Shown here: positions 15,597 to 23,704 of the stretch, in pieces
How the letters are laid out: each line of letters starts with the position of its first letter
Numbering within the stretch: the first letter of the stretch is position 1
Origin: Neisseriaceae bacterium
GTDB taxonomy: Bacteria; Pseudomonadota; Gammaproteobacteria; Burkholderiales; Neisseriaceae
Assembly (NCBI GenBank): GCA_030151665.1
Contig: JASLDB010000006.1
Coordinates: forward strand, 1-25,809
DNA: 25,809 nucleotides
Direction of reading: 5' to 3'
Notes under the pieces: generated by a model
What the model was told of the DNA's origin: nothing
The model's input: the letters and a program-made list of their open reading frames with translations, nothing else
Databases searched by the model: none
Translations under genes and position numbers: made by a program

Positions 15597-17411
15597 ATGA
15601 GCAAACAAATTCGCAATATTGCCATTATCGCCCACGTCGATCATGGTAAAACCACTTTGGTTGACCAATTATTACGTCAATCAGGTACTTTCCGCTCTAA
15701 CCAACAAGTTGATGAGCGCGTAATGGACAGCGGTGATATCGAGAAAGAACGTGGTATCACTATCTTGGCCAAAAACACAGCCATTGAATATGAAGGCTAC
15801 CACATCAACATCGTTGACACCCCAGGACACGCCGACTTCGGTGGTGAAGTTGAACGTGTATTGGGCATGGTTGACTGCGTAGTATTGTTAGTAGATGCCC
15901 AAGAAGGCCCTATGCCACAAACTCGCTTTGTAACCAAAAAAGCCTTGGCTTTGGGTTTACACCCTATCGTTGTCATCAACAAAGTTGACCGCCCTGGTGC
16001 ACGTCCTAGCTGGGTTATTGACCAAACATTCGAACTATTTGATGGTTTGGGTGCCACTGATGAACAATTGGATTTCCCAATCGTTTACGCTTCAGGCTTA
16101 AATGGCTTTGCCAAAATGGAAGAAACCGATGAGAGCAGCGACATGCGCCCATTGTTTGAAACCATTTTGAAACACACGCCTGCACCATCTGGTGATGCAG
16201 ACAAACCTTTGCAATTGCAAATCTCACAATTGGACTACTCAACTTACACAGGCCGCTTAGGCATTGGTCGTATTTTGAATGGTCGCATTCGCCCAGGTCA
16301 AATCGTGTCTGTGATGAACCATAACGAGCAAGTTGCACAAGGTCGTATTAACCAACTTTTGGGCTTCAAAGGTTTGGAACGCGTTCCTCAAGAAGAAGCA
16401 GAAGCAGGTGAAATCGTTATTATTTCAGGTTTGGACGATATTGGTATTGGTGTCACCATTGCTGATAAAGACGAACCTGTTGGCTTGCCAATGCTAGAAG
16501 TAGATGAACCAACATTAACCATGGACTTTATGGTTAATACTTCACCTTTGGCAGGTACTGAAGGTAAATTCGTGACCAGTCGCCAAATCCGTGACCGTTT
16601 GCAAAAAGAATTGTTAACCAACGTGGCTTTGCGCGTTGAAGACACTGCTGATGCAGATATCTTCCGCGTATCTGGTCGTGGTGAGTTGCACTTGACCATT
16701 TTGCTTGAAAACATGCGCCGCGAAGGTTTTGAAATGGCTGTTGCCAAACCTCGTGTGGTTTACCGTGAAATCAATGGTGAAAAATGCGAACCTTATGAAA
16801 ACCTAACTGTTGACGTTGAAGACACAACGCAAGGCGCTGTGATGGAAGAATTGGGCCGTCGTCGTGGTGAATTGGTTAACATGGAAAGTGATGGCAATGG
16901 CCGCACTCGCTTGGAATACCATATTCCTGCTCGTGGTTTGATCGGTTTCCAAGGTGAGTTCATGACCTTGACTCGTGGTGTTGGTTTAATGTCTCACGTT
17001 TTTGATGATTACGCTCCTGTTAAAGCAGACATGCCTGGTCGCCACAATGGTGTATTGATTTCACAAGAAAATGGTGAAGCAGTTGCTTATGCACTTTGGA
17101 ACTTGGAAGACCGCGGTAAAATGTTCGTGGTACCTGGCGACAAAGTATACGAAGGCATGGTTATTGGTATTCACAGCCGTGACAATGATTTGGTGGTTAA
17201 CCCACTTAAAGGTAAAAAATTGACCAACGTTCGTGCCAGTGGTACTGATGAAGCGGTTCGTTTGACTACACCTATCAAATTGTCATTGGAAAGTGCTGTT
17301 GAATTTATCGCTGATGATGAATTGGTTGAAATCACACCAAAAAGCTTGCGCATTCGTAAACGTTACTTGCAAGAAAATGAACGCCGTAAACATTTCAAAA
17401 AATTGGACTAA
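15597..17411 (+). CDS. typA: Ribosome-associated GTPase TypA/BipA
   Basis: Translational GTPase that helps 50S ribosome assembly and stress growth; cytoplasmic. GTP-binding motifs are AHVDHGKTT (G1), GITI (G2), DTPGHADF (G3) and NKVDRP (G4). EF-G-like domains follow: VALRVEDTADADIFRVSGRGELHL, then the EF-G C-terminal part, and a TypA-specific tail with VVNPLKGKKLTNVRASGTDEA and a basic end (RKRYLQENERRKHFKKLD). 604 residues is the usual length, and the sequence reads as clearly neisserial. No strong ribosome site is seen (GAAG at about 14 nt). It has its own promoter and terminator, so it is a single-gene unit. Confidence 0.97.
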   Translation: MSKQIRNIAIIAHVDHGKTTLVDQLLRQSGTFRSNQQVDERVMDSGDIEKERGITILAKNTAIEYEGYHINIVDTPGHADFGGEVERVLGMVDCVVLLVDAQEGPMPQTRFVTKKALALGLHPIVVINKVDRPGARPSWVIDQTFELFDGLGATDEQLDFPIVYASGLNGFAKMEETDESSDMRPLFETILKHTPAPSGDADKPLQLQISQLDYSTYTGRLGIGRILNGRIRPGQIVSVMNHNEQVAQGRINQLLGFKGLERVPQEEAEAGEIVIISGLDDIGIGVTIADKDEPVGLPMLEVDEPTLTMDFMVNTSPLAGTEGKFVTSRQIRDRLQKELLTNVALRVEDTADADIFRVSGRGELHLTILLENMRREGFEMAVAKPRVVYREINGEKCEPYENLTVDVEDTTQGAVMEELGRRRGELVNMESDGNGRTRLEYHIPARGLIGFQGEFMTLTRGVGLMSHVFDDYAPVKADMPGRHNGVLISQENGEAVAYALWNLEDRGKMFVVPGDKVYEGMVIGIHSRDNDLVVNPLKGKKLTNVRASGTDEAVRLTTPIKLSLESAVEFIADDELVEITPKSLRIRKRYLQENERRKHFKKLD

Positions 17412-17426
17412 TCTAGTCTGAGTATC

Positions 17427-17452
17427 AAAGCGGCCAATGGCCGCTTTTTTTT
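17427..17452 (+). terminator. Terminator of typA
   Basis: AAAGCGGCC and GGCCGCTTT form a perfect 9-bp stem with an AAT loop, running into eight T residues. Confidence 0.93.
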
Positions 17453-17527
17453 CGCCTAATCATTGAATTAACTAATTTTATCCCCATCTATACCCAAACA
17501 AACCACACATAAAAGGTTTATTTCAGC

Positions 17528-18148
17528 ATGAAAAAATGGATTATTCGCCTTTTGATTATTGTATTCTCTCTCTTAATCGGGGCGGCATTGGCTTTATTCA
17601 TCAGCCACCAATATTTCAAACCACAAGACAACGAAGTCAATGTACTGTCACGTGAAGGCATTGTGACCAAAATGCAAGCGCTAAGTCGTTTAGAAACCAT
17701 GGCTTATAATGTTGACACGGTTGTGACCAGTGAGAAAAAAGGAACATGGCTTGCTCTGTGGCAAGATGCCCAAAAGGGTTTATTTGTTGTTCACGGTCAG
17801 GTGATTGCAGGCATTGATTTAGACAAATTAAGCACAGACAATGTCACCATCTCCGAAGTAGACAATAGTATTACCATTAATTTACCACCAGTTGAAGTCT
17901 TCAAGACCTCAGTGGATAATATCCAAGTGTATGACATTAGCGGTGGTTTTTTAAATGTACAACCCACCACCAAAGAAATGATTGATAAACTGCAAATTGA
18001 AGCCAAACGACAGATTCAAATCTCTGCATGCAAAGCCGATATTCTGCAAAATGCCAATGACAATGCCAAAAAGCAAATTACCCAGTTATTTGCCTTAACA
18101 GGTATGCAAGTGACAGTGAATACCCAAACCACACCCAAATGCCATTAA
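17528..18148 (+). CDS. Membrane-anchored DUF4230 family protein
   Basis: A 206-residue protein with one N-terminal transmembrane helix (about 5-25, after MKKW) and the rest probably periplasmic. LSRLETMAYNVDTVVTSEKK, VHGQVIAGIDLDKLSTDNVTI and ITINLPPVEVF fit the DUF4230 pattern (l.t..y......g.v.agiDl.k......i.i.lP..ei). The C-terminal part (about 140-195) is an amphipathic helix, ANDNAKKQITQLFALTG. Function is unknown. The ribosome site is weak: AAAAGG lies 11 nt before ATG 17528. It stands between the typA terminator and a small GC hairpin. Confidence 0.72.
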   Translation: MKKWIIRLLIIVFSLLIGAALALFISHQYFKPQDNEVNVLSREGIVTKMQALSRLETMAYNVDTVVTSEKKGTWLALWQDAQKGLFVVHGQVIAGIDLDKLSTDNVTISEVDNSITINLPPVEVFKTSVDNIQVYDISGGFLNVQPTTKEMIDKLQIEAKRQIQISACKADILQNANDNAKKQITQLFALTGMQVTVNTQTTPKCH

Positions 18149-18156
18149 ACCAAAGA

Positions 18157-18177
18157 GCAGCAGACGTATGCTGCTGC
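18157..18177 (+). terminator. Possible weak terminator after the DUF4230 gene
   Basis: GCAGCAG and CTGCTGC form a 7-bp GC-rich stem with a 7-nt loop, just after the stop codon. Only three T follow within a short stretch (CTTTGC), so termination would be weak. Confidence 0.4.
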
Positions 18178-18180
18178 CTT

Positions 18181-18189
18181 TGCTAAAAT
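18181..18189 (+). promoter_or_regulatory. Extended -10 promoter of the 369-residue protein and phosphatase genes
   Basis: TGCTAAAAT fits the same extended -10 form as typA. There is no -35 box; the hairpin 18157-18177 fills that place. The start codon is 31 bp downstream. Confidence 0.45.
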
Positions 18190-18220
18190 AAACCTTATTT
18201 CAAAAAAGCCCACACATACC

Positions 18221-19330
18221 ATGAGCCAACAAGCCCTTTCTCGCTTCTTAGTCGATACTCGTCCTTTCCCGAGTGACCCCGTTAAAAATGATTTATTGCT
18301 TTATGCTAGCCAAATTGCAGAACAAACCTCAATAGCACAAAGCAAATTGGCCAGTGAATCCTTACAAGCCAATATTTACCAAATGATGCAGCAAAATCAT
18401 TATTTGGGCTTGTCAGTTGCCATGTCAATGGCGGCAAATCCTGCCATTTACAAAGTATTGTGGGATGCACTCAACCAAACCTTGGCAGCAAAAACCGATG
18501 ATGAAATTCAATGGTTTGCGCAACCCATTATTTTGGTCGTGGGCAGCAATGAAGACATGCAATTGGATGCGCAAGTGCCTGTGGATGAAATTTTAGCCAT
18601 CACCAACCAATTTGAGCATCTCAAAACATGGGGCAATCTGCATTTTCACCCAACCTTATTGGATGCGCAAAGCTTTACCCAAATCAAGGCTGATGATTGG
18701 TTCCATGCCAAACAAAACCTTGCTACCGCACAACAATTTGCCCAAAACCTGCCACAAAGCACCATTACTGTGGCATCGGGTCAGTCGGTTAAAGTGGTTT
18801 ATGCCTTGGCATACGGCCATAAAAAAGATGCCCATTTAGCTGGTGCAGCATTACAAGATGCAGCATTACACCTCATGCAAGTGTGGCAAGAACACTTCAA
18901 CACGGGTTCACAAACCATCTTCACCAATCCATTGCCATTGCATGCGCCATTAATGGCTTTGGTTGAAGGCAGTCGCATGCGTTTACGCATGGCTTGTGAC
19001 GTATTTACCACCAATGCCATTCGATCCATTCGCTTACAAAGCCCTCGTGTTGGCGTGGTGATTGCCAGTCAAGAAGGTGGTCGCTTATTGTTTGGCTTCA
19101 ATGCCACAGAAGGTGCCTTTGCCGTTGAGCCACAAGTTTTTAACTGGCCCATGGACTCACAAGACAATTTAGAAAGCATTTTACAAAATTTTGTCGAATT
19201 ATTAGCGGAGTGCCAAGTTGAGAACATCCGTATTTTGCACAACCCACTCAAAGACACAGAAAACCTACCTTGCTATGCACAAGCATGTGAGTTACCAAGC
19301 AGCAACCCTTTATTTGAAAAAGTACAATAA
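18221..19330 (+). CDS. Conserved-looking protein of unknown function
   Basis: I do not recognise this 369-residue protein. It has no signal peptide and no membrane segment, and its composition is that of a soluble cytoplasmic protein. Helical stretches at the N-terminus (about 25-95) precede a mixed alpha/beta region with hydrophobic strands such as PIILVVGSN (about 103), VKVVYALAYG and VGVVIASQEGGRLLFGF (about 275). Two Cys lie near the C-terminus (CYAQAC). Codon use resembles its neighbours, so it is probably a native gene. No good ribosome site precedes the ATG. It stops 3 bp before the tyrosine phosphatase gene, so the two are almost certainly one operon. Confidence 0.8.
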   Translation: MSQQALSRFLVDTRPFPSDPVKNDLLLYASQIAEQTSIAQSKLASESLQANIYQMMQQNHYLGLSVAMSMAANPAIYKVLWDALNQTLAAKTDDEIQWFAQPIILVVGSNEDMQLDAQVPVDEILAITNQFEHLKTWGNLHFHPTLLDAQSFTQIKADDWFHAKQNLATAQQFAQNLPQSTITVASGQSVKVVYALAYGHKKDAHLAGAALQDAALHLMQVWQEHFNTGSQTIFTNPLPLHAPLMALVEGSRMRLRMACDVFTTNAIRSIRLQSPRVGVVIASQEGGRLLFGFNATEGAFAVEPQVFNWPMDSQDNLESILQNFVELLAECQVENIRILHNPLKDTENLPCYAQACELPSSNPLFEKVQ

Positions 19331-19333
19331 CCC

Positions 19334-19798
19334 ATGATTCAGGTATTGATGGTTTGTTTGGGTAATATCTGCCGCTCACCCATGGCCGAATATTTATTCA
19401 AGGCGGCAGTAGAAAAACAAGGCTTGGGTCATTGCGTTTCCGTACAAAGTGCAGGGACGTCTGGCTGGCACAATGGCGAAGGCATGCACCCAAAAACCGC
19501 TGCCATTGTCAAAAAATATGGTATGGACATAGCGGATTTTGTGAGTAGTCAAGTTCAAGTAGATGATAATCAGCATTTTGATTATTTGGTTGCCATGGAT
19601 AATGACAATTTGGCTCAACTCGAACACTTGTTTGGTGTCCACCCTGACCGTATTTTTAAAATAACAGACTTAATTAACAGCCCATACGACCATGTACCTG
19701 ACCCTTGGCACACAGGGGATTTTACTGAAACAGAAAACCTATTATTGCAAAGCTGCCAAGCCCTTTTAGCTAAAGTTTGCCAAGAACATGGTTTATAA
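19334..19798 (+). CDS. Low-molecular-weight protein-tyrosine phosphatase
   Basis: Removes phosphate from phosphotyrosine (or similar) in the cytoplasm. The P-loop CLGNICRS is CX5R, with nucleophile Cys8 and Arg14 at the very N-terminus, as in the whole family; the general acid is Asp123 in VPDPWHTGDF. AGTSGWHNGEGMHPKTAAIVKKYG is the conserved helix region. 154 residues is the normal size. No tyrosine kinase or capsule genes are nearby, so a Wzb-like role is not supported by context. The start lies 3 bp after the preceding stop; there is no clear ribosome site, which suggests coupling to that gene. Confidence 0.93.
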   Translation: MIQVLMVCLGNICRSPMAEYLFKAAVEKQGLGHCVSVQSAGTSGWHNGEGMHPKTAAIVKKYGMDIADFVSSQVQVDDNQHFDYLVAMDNDNLAQLEHLFGVHPDRIFKITDLINSPYDHVPDPWHTGDFTETENLLLQSCQALLAKVCQEHGL

Positions 19799-19825
19799 AA
19801 AAACGCGGCCTAGGCAGCGTTTTTT
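19798..19825. terminator. Bidirectional terminator between phosphatase and MarR genes
   Basis: AAAAAACGC (19798-19806) and GCGTTTTTT (19817-19825) pair over 9 bp with a 10-nt centre. A- and T-runs flank it, so it works in both directions between convergent genes. Confidence 0.85.
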
Positions 19826-19830
19826 ATGGC

Positions 19831-20289
19831 TTAAATTTGAGTATTTTTCAAAAAGTCTGTCATGTCATTTAAAAAATGCTCAACCGTTGCCAATGTTGTT
19901 TCATCATATTGTGCTAAAAACTCACTGTAATGCAGCCAAGCCCGATTGTGTAAATCCATATAAGGCTCTAGCACCAACTGCCCTTGATCCGTAATATGAT
20001 ATTGGCTTTGAGCTTGTTCATCTTCACCATAAGCGGCGATATAACCTTTGTCCCACAAAAAAACAATGGCCGCTTCTATGCTCGCTTGAGGTAAATTCAA
20101 GCTGCGAATCAATGCAGCATCATTGGAACGTGGGAACAGGTCAATGTATTCCAACACATGAATTTGGATTAAACTTAAGCCATCCACCACATGGGCAATA
20201 CTGTCTCTTTGTACTTGTAAATTTTTTTCTTGTGCATGCGCCATGCGTACCAAAGCTTGATACACCGAAGCCATCTGATTTGTTGCCAT
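19831..20289 (-). CDS. MarR-family transcription regulator
   Basis: A 152-residue winged-helix protein of MarR size. The first helices (about 1-40) form the dimer part. LSLIQIHVLEYIDLFPRSNDAALIRSLNLPQASIEAAIVFLWDKGYIAAYGEDEQAQSQYHITDQGQLVL covers the winged helix: L..l...SI...i..L..kGyi......D.R...y.lT..G. The DxRs of the wing is poorly kept (EDEQAQSQYHIT). The last part is a helix for dimer contact. The ligand and target are unknown. The neighbouring permease gene on the same strand lies upstream of it, behind a strong terminator; MarR regulators often control a nearby transporter. No clear ribosome site is seen before the start. Confidence 0.78.
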   Translation of the reverse strand: MATNQMASVYQALVRMAHAQEKNLQVQRDSIAHVVDGLSLIQIHVLEYIDLFPRSNDAALIRSLNLPQASIEAAIVFLWDKGYIAAYGEDEQAQSQYHITDQGQLVLEPYMDLHNRAWLHYSEFLAQYDETTLATVEHFLNDMTDFLKNTQI

Positions 20290-20377
20290 TTTTCACAACC
20301 ATTATTATCAAAATCAATACCCTGCTATCTTAACTGAAGCCTATCGGGTAATAAAGTCCTCATCCCATTTCATAACA

Positions 20378-20413
20378 AAAAAAGCGCACTTGCCGTAACA
20401 AGTGCGCTTTTTT
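20378..20413. terminator. Terminator of xanP
   Basis: A perfect 15-bp stem (20378-20392 and 20399-20413) with a CCGTAA loop has GCGCACTTG as its core and six A/T pairs at the base. It lies 16 bp after the xanP stop on the - strand and blocks read-through into the MarR gene. Confidence 0.93.
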
Positions 20414-20428
20414 CAGTAACCAAATAAT

Positions 20429-21826
20429 TTATTCAGTCTCTTGTTCTTTTTCTGGTGGAAAAAATAAATTCAAGAAAATCGCGGTTAAGCCACCTGCAGC
20501 AATACCAGAAGACAAAACATTTTTAATCCAGTCTGGGGCAAATTGCAAAATCAATGGTTGTTGTGAAACCCCCATGCCCACAGCCAAAGACAAGGCAATA
20601 ATCATAATTGCACGGCGATTGAGTTTTTCTTTTGACACAATGCGTACACCAGAAGCGGCAATCGTACCAAACATCACCAAAGTAGCACCACCCAAAACAG
20701 GCTCAGGGATATGTTGCACAAAACCAGCTACGGCTGGAAACAAACCCAAAACCATTAACATCAATGCCACCAAGTAACCCACAAAGCGACTGGCCACACC
20801 AGTTAATTGAATCACACCATTATTTTGCCCAAAGCAAGAATTGGGAAAGGTATTCAATACAGCTGAAACAAAAGAGTTCAAGCCATTGGCCAATACACCA
20901 CCTTTTAAGCGCTCAAGATAAAGTGGGCCACTCACAGGCTGTTCCGATACATCAGATGTGGCGGTAATATCACCAATGGTTTCCAATGAGGTAATCATAA
21001 AAATCAAAATCAACGGCACCAATAAATTCCAATCAAAACCCAAACCATAGTACAAAGGGGTTGGAATCATCAGTAATTCTGTTGATTTGCCAGTGGTGTC
21101 ACCATTGACCATGCCCATGAACCAAGCAGCACCATAGCCCAATGCCATGGCAATCACCAATGATGAAATACGCAAATAGGCATTTTTTTGGCGATTCAAA
21201 ATGATAATGGTGCCCAAGACAATGCCAGCTAGCAATAGGTTTTTGGGAGAACCAAAGGTATTGTCATTCATGGCAGCAAAACCACCCCCAATTGAGGTTA
21301 AACCCACCTGAATCAGTGACAAACCAATAATCATCACCACCACACCTGATACCAATGGCGTCACGATGCGTTTGGCCAAATGCAAAAATCGTGACAAAAC
21401 AATTTCGGTCATGGATGCCACCATTAAGGTACCAAACAAACCTGCCATCATGTTTTCAACGGTGGCACCACCATTTTTTAAGGCCATACCACCCATAATC
21501 AACGGAGCAACAAAGTTAAAACTCGTGCCTTGTATCGATAATAAGCCAGAACCCACAGGACCCCATGCACGAATTTGAATCAGTGAGGCAATGCCAGAAG
21601 CGAATAAGGACATGCTAATAATGCGTTGCGTATCATGCGCAGGCAATCCCAATGCCTGACAAATTAACAATCCAGGCGTGATAACAGCCACAAACATGGC
21701 CAATAAATGTTGTGTGGCAGCAAAAATGGCTTGTGGTAATGGAGGACGGTCTTCGAGCTTATAAATCAACTCGCTGTGACTAGCTTGTGTGCTAGTCACT
21801 TCTTGATGTTGTGTGGAAACAGTCAT
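20429..21826 (-). CDS. xanP: Xanthine permease of the NCS2 family, XanP type
   Basis: A proton-driven purine-base importer in the inner membrane. The 465-residue protein has about 12-14 hydrophobic segments. From memory of E. coli XanP (463 residues) it matches almost block for block: SELIYKLEDRPPLPQ, QHLLAMFVAVITP, AWGPVGSGLLSIQGTSFNFV, SLETIGDITATSDVSEQPVSGP, and the NCS2 motif GQNNGVIQLT. The N-terminal cap MTVSTQHQEV and PPEKEQ at the C-terminus also follow it. The ribosome site is weak (AAAAGA). It has a good promoter and a strong terminator, so it is a single-gene unit. Substrate is inferred from similarity. Confidence 0.92.
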   Translation of the reverse strand: MTVSTQHQEVTSTQASHSELIYKLEDRPPLPQAIFAATQHLLAMFVAVITPGLLICQALGLPAHDTQRIISMSLFASGIASLIQIRAWGPVGSGLLSIQGTSFNFVAPLIMGGMALKNGGATVENMMAGLFGTLMVASMTEIVLSRFLHLAKRIVTPLVSGVVVMIIGLSLIQVGLTSIGGGFAAMNDNTFGSPKNLLLAGIVLGTIIILNRQKNAYLRISSLVIAMALGYGAAWFMGMVNGDTTGKSTELLMIPTPLYYGLGFDWNLLVPLILIFMITSLETIGDITATSDVSEQPVSGPLYLERLKGGVLANGLNSFVSAVLNTFPNSCFGQNNGVIQLTGVASRFVGYLVALMLMVLGLFPAVAGFVQHIPEPVLGGATLVMFGTIAASGVRIVSKEKLNRRAIMIIALSLAVGMGVSQQPLILQFAPDWIKNVLSSGIAAGGLTAIFLNLFFPPEKEQETE

Positions 21827-21859
21827 GGTCTTTTAAAGTGCCAATAAAACAAAAAACGC

Positions 21860-21887
21860 ATTGTAGTCTTATAAAGAAAAAAATCAA
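21860..21887 (-). promoter_or_regulatory. Sigma-70 type promoter of xanP
   Basis: On the - strand TTGATT (21887-21882) and TACAAT (21865-21860) are 16 bp apart. The same pair form (TTGTTT-N16-TACAAT) occurs before glyA. Transcription would start near 21853. Confidence 0.55.
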
Positions 21888-22255
21888 CTTTTCACTTAAA
21901 AAACTTGGGTTTGTGGCAAATTACCCCTCTGGCTAATGATTATTGACTCCGACCAAAACCCAAAAACAAATGAAATGACAATTCTTTCTCAACCACGCGC
22001 AGCAAAAATTTCATTTTCTCGTTACCCATACGCAGAAAATTTTGACTACAAGAATCTAACAATTTGAGCCAATTATCTCTATTATCAAAAATCAATCATC
22101 AGCATGTTTTTTACAATAGAAATAATTGGCTATTAAACAATTGGTATTTTAAGTATCACAATGCTATCTACCATCACTACTTCTAATTCTAAGCTTCTAA
22201 GCTTTTTACCATTTGGCATTGAATGGCTACATTGTCTGTTAAGTTCAGCGAAACA
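21888..22255. other. AT-rich gap between the xanP promoter and the esterase gene
   Basis: I see no gene here. It holds a long imperfect hairpin (22067-22131) and a tandem 8-bp repeat, CTAAGCTT twice at 22189-22204. No clear terminator for the esterase gene is visible. Confidence 0.6.
22067..22131. other. Long inverted repeat upstream of xanP / downstream of the esterase gene
   Basis: AGCCAATTAT (22067-22076) and ATAATTGGCT (22122-22131) are a perfect 10-bp inverted repeat. After one C/A mismatch the stem continues for six pairs (22078-22083 with 22115-22120), leaving a 31-nt loop. It is not next to a T-run. It may be a structured RNA or the end of a decayed mobile element. Confidence 0.5.
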
Positions 22256-23359
22256 TCACTCAACATTTTTTAGACCTTGCTTAGCCAATTGCCCTTGTGG
22301 ATAAATACTCACTACATAAGGCTTAAAGGCAGCCATGGTTTGAGTATCTTTTTGTTTTTGTAAATAATCCCAAACCGACATCAAATAAGCTTCGCTGGGT
22401 AAAAATTCAAAACCCATTTTCTGACTAAATGCAGCATATATTTCTTTAACCAATTGGGGATTTTTGGGAATGTCCTTGATGTTAATGCGCATACCATCAA
22501 ATACATAACGCAAGCCATCAATATTGCCTTTCATGGGAACGCTACCATGATCCTCCCCTTCGTACTGTGCATATTGATAATCCACGCCTTTAAATGGCTG
22601 ACGGGACATGTATTGATTAAAAGCTTGAATGCCTTGATAGTGATCGCTCAAATTTTGGGTATTCTCACTTTCTCCAACCTGTGTTAAAAATATTTTCTTA
22701 TTTTCAAATGTTCTTCCCTTGAATGCTTGGTAACGCTTTAACATCACTTCGCTATCCCACCAAATACTCGGGTCATGCACAATATACGCTTGGATGTTTT
22801 TTTGCCCGTTGAGTAAGTGATTCAATGCACTGATACCGCCAAATGAATGTCCAATTAAAACGTTATACCCCGTGGTGCGGTAGTTTTTTTCAATATGGTT
22901 CATGACATCATTTTCAAGAAAATCAAAAAATGCCATATTACCGCCTGTCACACCTTGAATTTTATTCGCCTGCTCTTTACTCATGGTCTTTTCTTGCCTA
23001 ACCGTTGGTGTTAAATCTCGGCTGCGCTCAGTATTGACAATGCCCACGACAATCATTTCAGGAATGTCCGGATATGGTGTCTTGGATAACTTACTCACCA
23101 CAGCAGAAACAAAAGCAAATTGGGTTTCACCATCTAAAACATACAAAACTGGGTATTTTTGATTGGGGTATTTTTGATATGAAGCAGGTAAGGCTATTTG
23201 AATTTGGCGATTTTCATGTAATTGACCCGCATACACACCATGATTTTTGCCAATCACAATATTTTCGCTGGTTTCATTTGCCAAGACAATCATAGAATCT
23301 GACATCATCAATCCTGCCATTAACATAAATCGTACCCTAAGCAGCCCAAGCTTACCCAT
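22256..23359 (-). CDS. Secreted alpha/beta-hydrolase, siderophore-esterase-like
   Basis: A 367-residue protein of the putative esterase family (PF00756; Fes/IroE and esterase D relatives). It has a signal peptide (MGKLGLLRVRFMLMAGLMMSDSMIVLA, cut near residue 27), so it is periplasmic or exported. IQIALPASYQKYPNQKYPVLYVLDGETQF is the family start, the nucleophile elbow is IGHSFGG (Ser172), HDPSIWWD follows, and the catalytic His is likely His271 in GEDHGSVP. The acid is not certain. AAGGAT sits 9 nt before the ATG. A good Fur-type site overlaps the promoter, which supports a role in hydrolysing iron-siderophore esters; no siderophore uptake genes lie nearby. The C-terminal about 60 residues are extra. 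Confidence 0.82.
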   Translation of the reverse strand: MGKLGLLRVRFMLMAGLMMSDSMIVLANETSENIVIGKNHGVYAGQLHENRQIQIALPASYQKYPNQKYPVLYVLDGETQFAFVSAVVSKLSKTPYPDIPEMIVVGIVNTERSRDLTPTVRQEKTMSKEQANKIQGVTGGNMAFFDFLENDVMNHIEKNYRTTGYNVLIGHSFGGISALNHLLNGQKNIQAYIVHDPSIWWDSEVMLKRYQAFKGRTFENKKIFLTQVGESENTQNLSDHYQGIQAFNQYMSRQPFKGVDYQYAQYEGEDHGSVPMKGNIDGLRYVFDGMRINIKDIPKNPQLVKEIYAAFSQKMGFEFLPSEAYLMSVWDYLQKQKDTQTMAAFKPYVVSIYPQGQLAKQGLKNVE

Positions 23360-23388
23360 TGCGTATTATCCTTCTTTTCAAAAAGCGA

Positions 23389-23417
23389 ATGATAATGGTT
23401 ATTATTAATAATAACAA
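23389..23417 (-). promoter_or_regulatory. Promoter of the esterase gene
   Basis: On the - strand TTGTTA (23417-23412) and TATCAT (23394-23389, 5 of 6) are separated by exactly 17 bp. The leader is about 22 nt. Confidence 0.55.
23390..23404. promoter_or_regulatory. Fur-type operator
   Basis: TGATAAT-G-GTTATTA matches the Fur 7-1-7 pattern (TGATAATnATTATCA) at 12 of 14 positions. It lies over the -10 box and spacer of the esterase promoter, where a repressor would block transcription in iron-rich cells. Confidence 0.7.
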
Positions 23418-23704
23418 GCAAAAAATTAACCTGTGCTAATTCATTTTATTGTGTATTTATATTCTTTGATGCTAGTTACACAATCATTGGGCTATTTTAT
23501 TAAACAAATAGCACATAAAACCTGCTTGAATTTACGGTTCTTAACCTATTTTATCTAAATAACTATCCCCATTAATTGAATACAATACCAATTTAAATAT
23601 TCCAAAAGCATGTACTTCATTCTAAATATGTGATATACATCAGCATTAATGACGATGGCATTTAAAATAAACTTACTCAATATTTCCTTTAATTGATGAC
23701 TAAC
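23418..23704. other. AT-rich gap before the lipoprotein gene
   Basis: I see no gene. A weak -10, TAAAAT at 23663-23668, lies 36 bp before the lipoprotein start; no -35 supports it. Confidence 0.5.

Noticed and set aside
16388..16747. 119-residue open frame opposite typA
   Set aside because: It lies inside the highly conserved typA coding region with no independent signals.
22189..22204. Tandem CTAAGCTT repeat as a target-site duplication
   Set aside because: The two copies are directly adjacent with nothing between them, so no inserted element is supported.
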